Below, one piece after another: positions 6,875 to 12,133 of a stretch of 12,133 nt of DNA. The stretch comes from an uncultured Clostridia bacterium (lineage in GTDB: Bacteria; Bacillota; Clostridia; Christensenellales; Aristaeellaceae): NCBI GenBank assembly GCA_947565865.1, contig CANOHT010000053.1:1-12133 (forward strand), written 5' to 3'. The notes below the pieces were generated by a model. It was given only the letters and a program-made list of their open reading frames with translations, was not told the DNA's origin and made no database searches. Position 1 is the stretch's first letter; every line of letters begins with the position of its first letter. A program made the position numbers and the translations under genes.

Positions 6875-6896
6875 AAAAAAGGGGGGCCGAAGGCCC
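6875..6896 (-). terminator. Minus-strand GGGCC-TTC-GGCCC terminator
   Basis: Read on the minus strand, GGGCC-TTC-GGCCC is followed by CCC and TTTTTT. The same motif recurs at 7153, 7847, 7925, 7985 and 8063. Confidence 0.6.
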
Positions 6897-6906
6897 GCAG
6901 GGTGTC

Positions 6907-6932
6907 AAAAAAGTGACTATGGTCACTTTTTT
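6907..6932. terminator. Bidirectional terminator after the DUF669-like gene
   Basis: AAAAAAGTGAC (6907-6917) pairs with GTCACTTTTTT (6922-6932) around TATG. The 11-bp stem has T runs in both directions, so it can end the plus-strand transcript that finishes at 6871. Confidence 0.85.
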
Positions 6933-6940
6933 GAGTAATG

Positions 6941-7143
6941 CACGCCCTCACTGGTCGAACGGCAAAGCCGTTCTCCCGGCCGTTCGGTCGTGTAAGGAAG
7001 CTTTTCGTACCGAAAAGCACGAAAATCGCCGTACACGCCGCCGATTTTCGATGGACAGTCAGAGGGCCTGCGGGCCCTCCGACACCTCCTGGAGGTTTTT
7101 TGACAAGCTGAGGGAGCCAAAAGCCCCCGTCGTGCCCGACGGG
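6941..7143. other. Dense hairpin cluster, no gene
   Basis: I see no gene here but six stems close together: GAACGGC/GCCGTTC (6957-6973), GCTTTTCG/CGAAAAGC (7000-7018), GAAAATCG/CGATTTTC (7021-7049), GAGGGCC/GGCCCTC (7062-7079), ACCT/AGGT followed by TTTTTT (7084-7101), and CCCGTCG/CGACGGG (7126-7143). The fifth looks like a plus-strand terminator. The region could be a folded small RNA or a stack of terminators; no RNA family is recognised. Confidence 0.6.
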
Positions 7144-7166
7144 CGGAAAGAAGGGCCGAAGGCCCC
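7131..7166. repeat. Left direct repeat flanking the toxin-antitoxin cassette
   Basis: The last 26 bases (7141-7166, GGGCGGAAAG... to ...GGCCCC) are identical to 7835-7860. The first ten (CGTGCCCGAC) differ from 7825-7834 at two places. The repeat ends 5 bases from the toxin stop codon. Confidence 0.85.
7147..7166 (-). terminator. Terminator of the toxin-antitoxin operon
   Basis: On the minus strand just past the toxin stop, GGGCC-TTC-GGCCC is followed by TTCTTT. It lies inside the left flanking repeat. Confidence 0.65.
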
Positions 7167-7170
7167 ACAT

Positions 7171-7482
7171 TCAAAGTAAGTTGACGTAGTGCTGCCGGGC
7201 GTCCACCACGGCGTAGATCATGACTTCCCGGCGCACGTCGTCCACCTTGTAGAAGATCAGGTGCCGCTGGACAATCAGCACACGGTAGCCCTGGCGGCGC
7301 AGGATGCTGTACCTCGGGTAGCTGCCCATGTGGGGTGAAGTAGCCAGGCGGCTGACGGCGGCCTCGATGGCGTCCAGATACCGCAGGGCCGTGTCGATGC
7401 TGCCGGAATCCTCCGCGATGTACTGGATGATGCCGTACAGCTGGTCGCTGGCCTTGTCGGTTCGCAGGATGGCGTAGTTCAT
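7171..7482 (-). CDS. RelE/ParE-family toxin
   Basis: A 103-residue protein of the plasmid-stabilisation (RelE/ParE) type, whose members either cleave mRNA at the ribosome or inhibit gyrase. The features seen are an early helical DQLYGIIQYIAEDSGS segment, a second helix (ALRYLDAIEAAVSRLATSP), the P-x-x-G-S-Y-P turn near residues 50-56, and the strands YRVLIVQRHLIFYKVDD then VMIYAVVDARQHYVNLL, which is the usual RelE-fold ending (I-x-x-V-x-x-x-R-x-x). Its ATG overlaps the antitoxin stop in ATGA, so the two are translationally coupled. The sequence does not decide between ribonuclease and gyrase inhibitor; the short C-terminus and DARQ are common to both. A terminator follows directly. Confidence 0.9.
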   Translation of the reverse strand: MNYAILRTDKASDQLYGIIQYIAEDSGSIDTALRYLDAIEAAVSRLATSPHMGSYPRYSILRRQGYRVLIVQRHLIFYKVDDVRREVMIYAVVDARQHYVNLL

Positions 7483-7757
7483 TCGTCGCCGCCCTTCTGG
7501 GCCGTCAAGCGGGCACGGATGTCCGCGAAGGTGTCCGCCACGGGAGCCACGCGGCCCGCCCGGACATCCGCCTCCGCCTCGGACAGGGTGCGCAGAAGCT
7601 CCAGTTCCCCCTGCATCTGCCGGTACTCCGTCAGGCCCATCAGCACGGTGTCGCCCCGGCCGTTGACCGTGATGGTCACAGGCTGGCGGCTCTCCCGGCA
7701 GGTGCGGGCGATCTCGCTGTAATGATTCCGCAGATCGGCGGACGGCCGAATTTCCAT
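7479..7757 (-). CDS. Phd/YefM-family antitoxin
   Basis: This 92-residue protein neutralises the toxin and normally represses its own promoter. The N-terminus IRPSADLRNHYSEIARTCRE, then SRQPVTITVNGRGDTVLMGLTEYRQM, is the Phd/YefM DNA-binding domain in its standard order. The rest (LELLRTLSEAEADVRAGRVA and on) is the charged helical tail that wraps the toxin. The ATG at 7757 follows AGGGGG, and a perfect consensus promoter lies just upstream. It is the first gene of the pair, overlapping the toxin by four bases, which is the usual order for antitoxin-first modules and keeps antitoxin in excess. Confidence 0.9.
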   Translation of the reverse strand: MEIRPSADLRNHYSEIARTCRESRQPVTITVNGRGDTVLMGLTEYRQMQGELELLRTLSEAEADVRAGRVAPVADTFADIRARLTAQKGGDE

Positions 7758-7788
7758 CGGACAAGCCCCCTTCGACTTTGATAACCGA

Positions 7789-7817
7789 ATTATATCATGA
7801 TGTGCCTATCTTGTCAA
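7789..7817 (-). promoter_or_regulatory. Consensus promoter of the toxin-antitoxin operon
   Basis: On the minus strand, TTGACA (7817-7812) and TATAAT (7794-7789) are exactly 17 bases apart, with an extended TGA before the -10 box. GTTATC and GATAAC elements downstream could be part of an autoregulatory site, but I see no clear operator. Confidence 0.88.
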
Positions 7818-7824
7818 CGAACGC

Positions 7825-7860
7825 CGTGGCCGATGGGCGGAAAGAAGGGCCGAAGGCCCC
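7825..7860. repeat. Right direct repeat flanking the toxin-antitoxin cassette
   Basis: Matches 7131-7166 at 34 of 36 positions. It begins 7 bases beyond the -35 box of the toxin-antitoxin promoter, and it is also the first unit of the tandem array that follows. Confidence 0.85.
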
Positions 7861-8081
7861 CCACGGCGGACGAGTGGTTAGCGCGACGCACAACTCAAAC
7901 GTCGGTCAAGACGGGCGGAAAAATGGGGTCGAAGACCCCAGCGCGACGCACAGCTGGAACGTCGGTCAAGACGGGCGGATAAAAGGGCCGAAGGCCCCCC
8001 ACGGCGGACAAGTCGTTAGCGCGACAAACGACTGAAACGTCGGTCAAGACGGGCGGAAAAAAGGGGCCGAAGGCCCCCCCC
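7835..8081. repeat. Small tandem array of terminator hairpins
   Basis: Units start at GGGCGG at 7835, 7913, 7973 and 8051, spaced 78, 60 and 78 bases. The short unit lacks the CACGGCGGAC segment. Each unit has one minus-strand hairpin with a T run: GGGCC/GGCCC at 7847-7859, GGGGTC/GACCCC at 7925-7939, GGGCC/GGCCC at 7985-7997, and GGGGCC/GGCCCC at 8063-8077. A linker containing AACGTCGGTCAAGACGGGCG joins them. The second hairpin carries a paired C-G to T-A change, which preserves the stem. No gene is seen. Confidence 0.85.
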
Positions 8082-8107
8082 ACCCACCTTACGGAAAGGA
8101 GTATGAT

Positions 8108-8524
8108 ATGCGCCACTATACCATCGACCTGGCGGCCTACGGCATCAGCCCGGCGCGGCTGCTGGAGCTGCGGGGCTTCTGCCTGCAGTACCCGGATAAA
8201 TTGTCGGCCTTCCGCCGCGACCCCGAGCCGATTCCGCCGGGCATGCCCAGGCCCCGCACCCCCGGCGACCCCACGGCCTGGGAGGCCATCCGCGGCATGA
8301 GCCGTCACCCCGACTGCCAGCTTATCGACCGGGTGGCCGAGGCCGTCTGCACTGACGCCCCGGGGCTTGTGCGGCCTCTGCTGCGCCACGTCTGCTATGG
8401 CGACAGCCTCCGCCGGTGCAGCCCGCCCTGCTCGGAGAAGGGCTTCCTGGGGCTAAGGAAGCGGTTCTTCGCGGCGCTGGATGGGGCGCTGCGGACGCGG
8501 GAGACCCGGCGATTCGGCGGCTGA
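8108..8524 (+). CDS. Phage-associated protein of unknown function
   Basis: A 138-residue protein whose function I do not recognise. Its layout recalls a family common in clostridial prophages: an N-terminal DLAAYGISPARLLELRGFCL then QYPDK, a central GDPTAWEAIRG then CQLIDRVAEAV, and a C-terminal F-x-x-x-R-K-R-F-F-A-A-L-D. In prophages this family often sits beside the sigma-like regulator, as here; that link is from memory and unproven. The ATG at 8108 follows GGAAAGGAG with 6 bases between. A second ATG at 8103 is in another frame and gives only a short peptide. The next gene starts 23 bases after the stop, so the two form an operon. It is rich in proline and arginine in the middle. Confidence 0.7.
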   Translation: MRHYTIDLAAYGISPARLLELRGFCLQYPDKLSAFRRDPEPIPPGMPRPRTPGDPTAWEAIRGMSRHPDCQLIDRVAEAVCTDAPGLVRPLLRHVCYGDSLRRCSPPCSEKGFLGLRKRFFAALDGALRTRETRRFGG

Positions 8525-8547
8525 AGCACAGCAAAGGGAGGCTGACC

Positions 8548-9009
8548 ATGAATATCTCCTGGCAGTATCTTGACAAGCGGGCGGCATCGGCGGACGCGCT
8601 GAAGGATTACGGCAGCATGAAGGCCATCATCGCCAACTCAAAGGAGGCCATGGCGCGGGCCAGAGCGCGGATGACCGGCGTGAGCAGCCCCGTTTATTCC
8701 GACATGCCCAAGGCCCCTTCGCAGCCCCACGCGGGGGAAGCCCGCATCCTTCAGGGCATGGAAGCGCTGGATGTGCTGAAGGAGCGCTACCGTCAGGCCG
8801 CCGAATACATGGCTTGGTTTCAGCCCGCGTGGGACGCGCTGACCGAGGACGAGCAGACGGTGCTTGCGCTGTTTTATCGCTCGGAGGACATCAAGCAGAT
8901 CGACGCCGTGATGGACATCTGCGAGCGCTTCCACATCGAGCGCAGCTCCGCCTACAAAAAGAAGGACAGGGCCCTGGCCCACCTGGCCCTGCTGCTGTAC
9001 GGAAAGTAG
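8548..9009 (+). CDS. Phage-type sigma-like regulator (ArpU/DUF1492-like)
   Basis: A 153-residue protein. The last 50 residues look like a sigma-70 region 4 helix-turn-helix: LTEDEQTVLALFYRSED, then IERSSAYKKKDRALAHLALL then LYGK. This ending is typical of the phage late-gene activators named ArpU or DUF1492 in Firmicutes. The N-terminal half is helical and charged, with a D-x-L-K-x-Y-G-S-M-K-A pattern. The ATG at 8548 follows AAAGGGAGG; frames starting upstream overlap the previous gene and lack a ribosome site. In phages such proteins switch on packaging and structural genes, but none follow here. It may be a leftover regulator, or it may now control the genes to its right. That is inference. 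Confidence 0.78.
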   Translation: MNISWQYLDKRAASADALKDYGSMKAIIANSKEAMARARARMTGVSSPVYSDMPKAPSQPHAGEARILQGMEALDVLKERYRQAAEYMAWFQPAWDALTEDEQTVLALFYRSEDIKQIDAVMDICERFHIERSSAYKKKDRALAHLALLLYGK

Positions 9010-9172
9010 CATGTCTAAAATCGCGGACGATTTTCGCGCCGGGCTGTGTTATGCTGTTCATGTCGAAAGCCGCGTGGGAAGACTCTCTGGCTCCCCCGCG
9101 CCGCACGGCAGATGTGCACCAAGCTGGCCAGCGACAAAAGCACAAAAGCATTTATTTAAGAAAGGGTGAACC
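9010..9172. other. Intergenic stretch with one hairpin
   Basis: No gene is seen. AAAATCG (9017-9023) pairs with CGATTTT (9028-9034) around CGGA, 7 bases after the regulator stop, and may end its transcript. I find no convincing promoter for the next gene. Confidence 0.45.
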
Positions 9173-9670
9173 TTGAACATGAGTATGCACTATGTTGCCG
9201 TTCCAGAGGATGAAACTGTTTATCTCCGCAGTGCAGCTGAAACGAATTCCAGCAATGTGATCACCCGGCTTATCCGGGGCTGGCCCCTGGATGTAACTTC
9301 CTCACTGGATCCCTTCAAGTATGTCAAAACTAACGATCTCGTTGACAAATTGGAGGGCTATATTCACAGCGATTACATCACTGCCCAGCATATCCCCATC
9401 ACCGGTAACGATCTCTGGATTCCGCGATATAACACTACCAGCTGGAAGCGCTCCAGCCATGGCGGCAAGTACTACCTGCCCGTCAAGCGGATTCAGGAAG
9501 ACCTGAAGAGCATCGGCTACACCCAGGTGGGTACCGCTGACGGCTACTTCGGCCAGAACACCGAAACTGCCGTCAAGGCCTTCCAGAAGGACAACAAGCT
9601 CACCGTTGACGGCATCTTCGGCAAGAACAGCAAGCAAAAGCTGTGGGATTCCATCGACCGTCGGGGCTAA
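9173..9670 (+). CDS. SH3-like and peptidoglycan-binding domain protein
   Basis: A 165-residue protein with two cell-wall-targeting domains. Residues 5-72 fit a bacterial SH3 fold: VYLRSAAETNSSNVITRLIRG then GYIHSDYI. Residues about 97-160 fit PG_binding_1: YYLPVKRIQEDLKSIGY, then TADGYFGQNTETAVKAFQKD, then LTVDGIFGKNSKQKLW. There is no enzyme domain and no signal peptide, so it is not a complete endolysin by itself. It could be a lysin fragment, a holin-dependent accessory protein or a wall-binding cargo. The start is uncertain: TTG at 9173 is 6 bases from AAAGGG, while ATG at 9179 or 9185 would be 12 or more bases away. A strong terminator follows the stop. Confidence 0.85.
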   Translation: MNMSMHYVAVPEDETVYLRSAAETNSSNVITRLIRGWPLDVTSSLDPFKYVKTNDLVDKLEGYIHSDYITAQHIPITGNDLWIPRYNTTSWKRSSHGGKYYLPVKRIQEDLKSIGYTQVGTADGYFGQNTETAVKAFQKDNKLTVDGIFGKNSKQKLWDSIDRRG

Positions 9671-9678
9671 AACACGCG

Positions 9679-9720
9679 GGGGCGGGAAAGAAATCTTCCC
9701 GCCCCTTGGCTTTTCTTTTT
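9679..9720 (+). terminator. Strong intrinsic terminator
   Basis: GGGGCGGGAA (9679-9688) and TTCCCGCCCC (9696-9705) form a perfect 10-bp stem around AGAAATC. TTGGC and a T-rich run to 9720 follow. It lies between two convergent genes and could also slow minus-strand transcription. Confidence 0.88.
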
Positions 9721-9735
9721 CATTGGGTACAGCGT

Positions 9736-10266
9736 TTATTGCGCTGTGATGTAGGGAATCCATTCGTCGGTCAGCCACTCCTCCAGCAGGGTGGCGTCCG
9801 TCATGGAGGACACGATCGTCAGCAGCAGGCCGTAGACTTCGGTCGTGCCGTAGGGGCAGAAGGCGGTGAGCCCCACATTCCCCCCGTCCGGCAGGTTGAT
9901 ACCAATGTTTACGGCGTCCAGAAAGGGCATGCGATGGTTATCGTCGCCGTGGATGCCGGAGACATGCATATCCTCCGACAGCTGGACAATCGCCTCGCTG
10001 TCGAGCATCCGCGCCAGCAAGTCATCCACGCCGGACACGCCTCCCCGGGGGATGGCGAGCGCGACATAGCTCCCGTCATCCAGGAACACTGTCGTGCCGA
10101 TGCTGTCCTCGATCTCGATTTCGCACCCCTCCGGGTAGAGGAAAGCGATCCGCTGAGAACCCCTGATGACATAGCCCTCCACCAACCTGGGCGCTTCCTC
10201 CGCGTGGCCCGTCAGGGTCAGCAGCAGGAGCAGGCAGAGTACAATGGCTGTGATGCGGCGCTTCAT
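9736..10266 (-). CDS. Secreted paralogue 4 of a four-gene tandem family
   Basis: A 176-residue exported protein of unknown function and the last gene of its operon. Residues 1-22 (MKRR, then a leucine run, then TGHA) are a signal peptide with no lipobox cysteine. The mature part begins EEAPRLVEG, then FLYPEGCEIEIEDSIGTTVF, IPRGGVSGVDDL, INLPDGGNV and a closing SSMTDATLLEEWLTDEWIPY. The alternating short strands and the FLYPEG-type opening faintly recall PsbP/DcrB/LpqN-like folds; this is a guess. It differs from the first gene of the set (11383-11916) at only about eight positions. The ribosome site AAAGGAGG lies 8 bases before the ATG. The stop codon falls inside an ACAGCG/CGCTGT stem that may help end the transcript. 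Confidence 0.88.
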   Translation of the reverse strand: MKRRITAIVLCLLLLLTLTGHAEEAPRLVEGYVIRGSQRIAFLYPEGCEIEIEDSIGTTVFLDDGSYVALAIPRGGVSGVDDLLARMLDSEAIVQLSEDMHVSGIHGDDNHRMPFLDAVNIGINLPDGGNVGLTAFCPYGTTEVYGLLLTIVSSMTDATLLEEWLTDEWIPYITAQ

Positions 10267-10284
10267 TCATATAACCTCCTTTGG

Positions 10285-10812
10285 TTATGGCTGGGCTGTG
10301 ATGTAGGGAATCCATTCGTTGGTCAGCCATTCCTCTACCAGGGTGGCGTCCGTCATGGAGGACAGGATGGTCAGGAACACCTGGTAAACCGCCGTCCGCC
10401 CATGATAGGTTTGTGCCGTCAAAACGACGTTTCCGCCATCCGGCAGATTGACGCCTGCCTGAACGAAATCAATGTTCCGTGTTTGCCCATCAGCATTTCC
10501 GTTGACGGCCCAAAGATGCAGATTTTCCGACAAAATGATGCTTCGATCCCCTGCATGGTCATCAAGGCTTTCCACGCCGGATAAACCTCTGGTAGGAATA
10601 TCAAGACTGATATAATCTATTTCATTGAGAAATACGAACGTGCCACCATAGTCCTCTTCCTGGATTCTGTACGTCTCCGGGTAAAGGAAACTGACCTGCT
10701 TGGAACCCCTTGACACGGTGCCCTCCACCAACCTGGGTTCTTCCTCGGCGTGGCCCGTCAGGGTCAGCAGCAGGAGCAGGCAGAGTACAATGGCTGTGAT
10801 GCGGCGCTTCAT
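10285..10812 (-). CDS. Secreted paralogue 3 of a four-gene tandem family
   Basis: A 175-residue paralogue and the most diverged of the four. The signal peptide through LVEG and the closing SSMTDATLVEEWLTNEWIPY are nearly identical to its neighbours. The middle is different: it reads TYRIQEEDYGGTFVFLNEID, DIPTRGLSGVESL, then ENLHLWAVNGNADGQTRNID and GVNLPDGGNVVLTAQTYHGR. It lacks the CPYG motif found in the others. Spacing to both neighbours is exactly 18 bases, and the ribosome site is GGGAGG. The function is unknown. Conservation at both ends with a variable core suggests a shared export and folding frame around a region that differs in specificity, which is inference. Confidence 0.88.
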   Translation of the reverse strand: MKRRITAIVLCLLLLLTLTGHAEEEPRLVEGTVSRGSKQVSFLYPETYRIQEEDYGGTFVFLNEIDYISLDIPTRGLSGVESLDDHAGDRSIILSENLHLWAVNGNADGQTRNIDFVQAGVNLPDGGNVVLTAQTYHGRTAVYQVFLTILSSMTDATLVEEWLTNEWIPYITAQP

Positions 10813-10830
10813 CGGCTTGACCTCCCTTGG

Positions 10831-11364
10831 TTATAGCTGCGCTGTGACGTAGGGAATCCATTCGTCGGTCAGCCACTCCTCCAGCAGGGTGGCGTCCGTC
10901 ATAGAGGACACAACCGTCAGCAGCAGGTCGTAGACCTCGGTGGCGCCGTAGGGGCAGAAGGTGCAGACCACGACGTTCCCGCCGTCCGACAGGTTGATGC
11001 CTATCTCCACCACATCCAGGTCAGGCATGAAATGGTTGGTATCCCCGTGGACGGTACTGAGTTGAAGATCATCGGACAGGGCGATAATCTCGCCAACGTT
11101 ACCCATGACATCATGAAGGTCCTCCACGCCCGTCACGCCCGGCTTGGGTACGCAGAGGGTGATGTAGTTGTCCTCGTCAAGGTACACGAACGTGCCGATC
11201 TTCCCCTCATTCAGGTACGCACACGTCTCCGGGTAAAGGAACTGGACTTCCTGCTTGCCGTTGGTGGCTGAGCCCTCCACCAACCTGGGTTCTTCCTCCG
11301 CATGGCCCACCAGGGTCAGCAGCAGGAGCAGACAGAGTACAATGGCTGTGATGCGGCGCTTCAT
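10831..11364 (-). CDS. Secreted paralogue 2 of a four-gene tandem family
   Basis: A 177-residue paralogue with the shared signal peptide (ending LVGHA), the FLYPETCAYLNEGKIGTFVY core, IPKPG-like VPKPGVTGVEDL, GDTNHFMPDLDVVEIGINLS, CTFCPYGATEVY and the common C-terminus. It is intermediate: closer to paralogues 1 and 4 in the C-terminal third, but distinct in the first half of the mature part. Two cysteines flank the core (CAYL and FCPYG) and could form a disulfide after export. Ribosome site AAAGGAGG; 18 bases to each neighbour. Function unknown. Confidence 0.88.
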   Translation of the reverse strand: MKRRITAIVLCLLLLLTLVGHAEEEPRLVEGSATNGKQEVQFLYPETCAYLNEGKIGTFVYLDEDNYITLCVPKPGVTGVEDLHDVMGNVGEIIALSDDLQLSTVHGDTNHFMPDLDVVEIGINLSDGGNVVVCTFCPYGATEVYDLLLTVVSSMTDATLLEEWLTDEWIPYVTAQL

Positions 11365-11382
11365 CGGTTTGACCTCCTTTGG

Positions 11383-11916
11383 TTATGGCTGGGCTGTGAT
11401 GTAGGGAATCCATTCGTCGGTCAGCCATTCCTCCAGCAGAGTAGCGTCGGTCATAGAGGACACAACCGTCAGCAGCAGGCTGTAGACTTCGGTCGTGCCG
11501 TAAGGGCAGAAGGCGGTGAGCCCCACATTCCCGCCGTCCGGCAGGTTGATACCAATATCCAACGCATCCAGAAAGGGCATGCGATGGTTATCGTCACCAT
11601 GGTCGCCGGAGACATGCATATCCTCCGACAGCTGGACAATCGCCTCGCTGTCGAGCATCCGCGCCAGCAAGTCATCCACGCCGGACACGCCTCCCCGGGG
11701 GATGGCGAGCGCGACATAGCTCCCGTCATCCAGGAACACTGTCGTGCCGATGCTGTCCTCGATCTCGATTTCGCACCCCTCCGGGTAGAGGAAAGCGATC
11801 CGCTGAGAACCCCTGATGACATAGCCCTCCACCAACCTGGGTTCTTCCTCGGCGTAGCCCGTCAGGGTCAGCAGCAGGAGCAGGCAGAGTACAATGGCTG
11901 TAATGCGGCGCTTCAT
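11383..11916 (-). CDS. Secreted paralogue 1, first gene of the tandem operon
   Basis: A 177-residue paralogue nearest the promoter. It has the same signal peptide (ending TGYA, then EEEPRLVEG) and is nearly identical to paralogue 4 across the mature region, including RIAFLYPEGCEIEIEDSIGT, ARMLDSEAIVQLSEDMHVSG and AFCPYGTTEVY. The frame stays open for 55 more codons upstream, but that stretch contains the promoter, so the start is the ATG at 11916 with GGGGAGG before it. Like the others it has no lipobox and no transmembrane helix after the signal peptide, so it should be released or wall-held. A recent duplication or gene conversion with paralogue 4 is likely. Function unknown. Confidence 0.88.
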   Translation of the reverse strand: MKRRITAIVLCLLLLLTLTGYAEEEPRLVEGYVIRGSQRIAFLYPEGCEIEIEDSIGTTVFLDDGSYVALAIPRGGVSGVDDLLARMLDSEAIVQLSEDMHVSGDHGDDNHRMPFLDALDIGINLPDGGNVGLTAFCPYGTTEVYSLLLTVVSSMTDATLLEEWLTDEWIPYITAQP

Positions 11917-11970
11917 CGGCTTGACCTCCCCGGTATTGATTGTAAGCCCTTTTTCGCTTCGGATGGCCTT

Positions 11971-11999
11971 ATTATAGTCCGCCGAGTACCCCTTGTCAA
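11971..11999 (-). promoter_or_regulatory. Consensus promoter of the four-paralogue operon
   Basis: On the minus strand, TTGACA (11999-11994) and TATAAT (11976-11971) are exactly 17 bases apart, a perfect sigma-A match. The predicted start lies about 45 bases before the first ATG. No internal promoter or terminator is seen between the four genes. Confidence 0.92.
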
Positions 12000-12003
12000 A
12001 CCC

Positions 12004-12017
12004 GCGGAAGCTTCCGC
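12004..12017. promoter_or_regulatory. 14-bp perfect palindrome in the divergent region
   Basis: GCGGAAGCTTCCGC lies 5 bases upstream of the -35 box of the paralogue operon and 26 bases before the start of the divergent gene. It could be a regulator site or just an RNA hairpin; the regulator is unknown. Confidence 0.4.
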
Positions 12018-12042
12018 CAACAATTTTACAAAAGGAGAACCT

Positions 12043-12133
12043 ATGCATAACAAACTCAACGCCCCCACCCTCCTGGCGCACATCGACCCGGCCCTGTGCA
12101 CCTACGCCGAATGGCTGGCCGTGGGGATGGCGC
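12043..12133 (+). CDS. PriCT-2-like primase domain protein, 5' part
   Basis: Only the first 30 codons are in the window. After the ribosome site AAAAGGAG and ATG, the protein reads MHNKLNAPTLLAHIDPALCT and then YAEWLAVGMA. The pattern IDP...Y-x-E-W-x-x-V-G-M-A is the start of the PriCT-2 domain, found in primase/helicase proteins of phages and integrative elements, often ahead of a DUF3987 or VirE-like ATPase. I see no clear promoter of its own in the short space before it. If correct, it shows that mobile-element replication genes continue to the right. The short length keeps this tentative. Confidence 0.6.
   Translation, partial: MHNKLNAPTLLAHIDPALCTYAEWLAVGMA

Noticed and set aside
7131..7860. 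An integron cassette with attC sites around the toxin-antitoxin pair
   Set aside because: The flanks are direct repeats with terminator stems. I found no paired GTTRRRY/RYYYAAC core sites and no integrase.
9643..10584. A 313-codon plus-strand frame
   Set aside because: It is antisense to two of the signal-peptide paralogues, which have ribosome sites, signal peptides and paralogue support.

Overview
The window is GC-rich DNA with Firmicutes-style signals: strong AGGAGG ribosome binding sites, consensus sigma-A promoters and intrinsic terminators. I infer a high-GC member of the Clostridia, probably from a gut community. No gene fixes the taxon more precisely.

Layout from left to right. (1) 1 to about 1735 is non-coding and made of large mosaic repeats built from shared hairpin-rich modules. 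The first 240 bases are an inverted copy. (2) 1914-4565 is a three-gene ABC import operon of the nitrate/sulfonate/NMT1 type: ATPase, permease and secreted binding protein. The substrate is not known. (3) 4701-4774 is tRNA-Val(GAC) with its own promoter and terminator. That terminator is the first member of a tandem array (4778-5819) of about eight and a half units of 108-140 bp, each carrying a terminator-like hairpin. (4) 5885-9009 looks like phage-derived or mobile-element DNA. It holds a divergent XRE repressor and a DUF669-like phage protein, separated by three evenly spaced palindromic operators. It also holds a dense hairpin region, a Phd/YefM-RelE/ParE toxin-antitoxin pair boxed by near-identical 36-bp direct repeats, a second small tandem terminator array, and two phage-type genes, the second resembling a sigma-like late regulator. 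(5) 9173-9670 encodes an SH3-like plus peptidoglycan-binding protein. (6) 9736-11916, minus strand, is an operon of four tandem paralogues encoding secreted proteins of 175-177 residues. Each pair is separated by exactly 18 bp, and one perfect consensus promoter drives the set. (7) At the right edge a plus-strand gene begins whose N-terminus resembles a PriCT-2 primase domain, so mobile-element DNA probably continues beyond the window.

The ABC operon and the tRNA look like ordinary chromosomal genes. The stretch from the XRE gene onward looks accessory: phage-type regulators, a toxin-antitoxin pair, recent tandem duplications and a primase-like gene, with no integrase or virion gene in view. 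The items most worth a second look are the four-paralogue secreted operon, the three unrelated hairpin-repeat arrays and the repeat-boxed toxin-antitoxin cassette.
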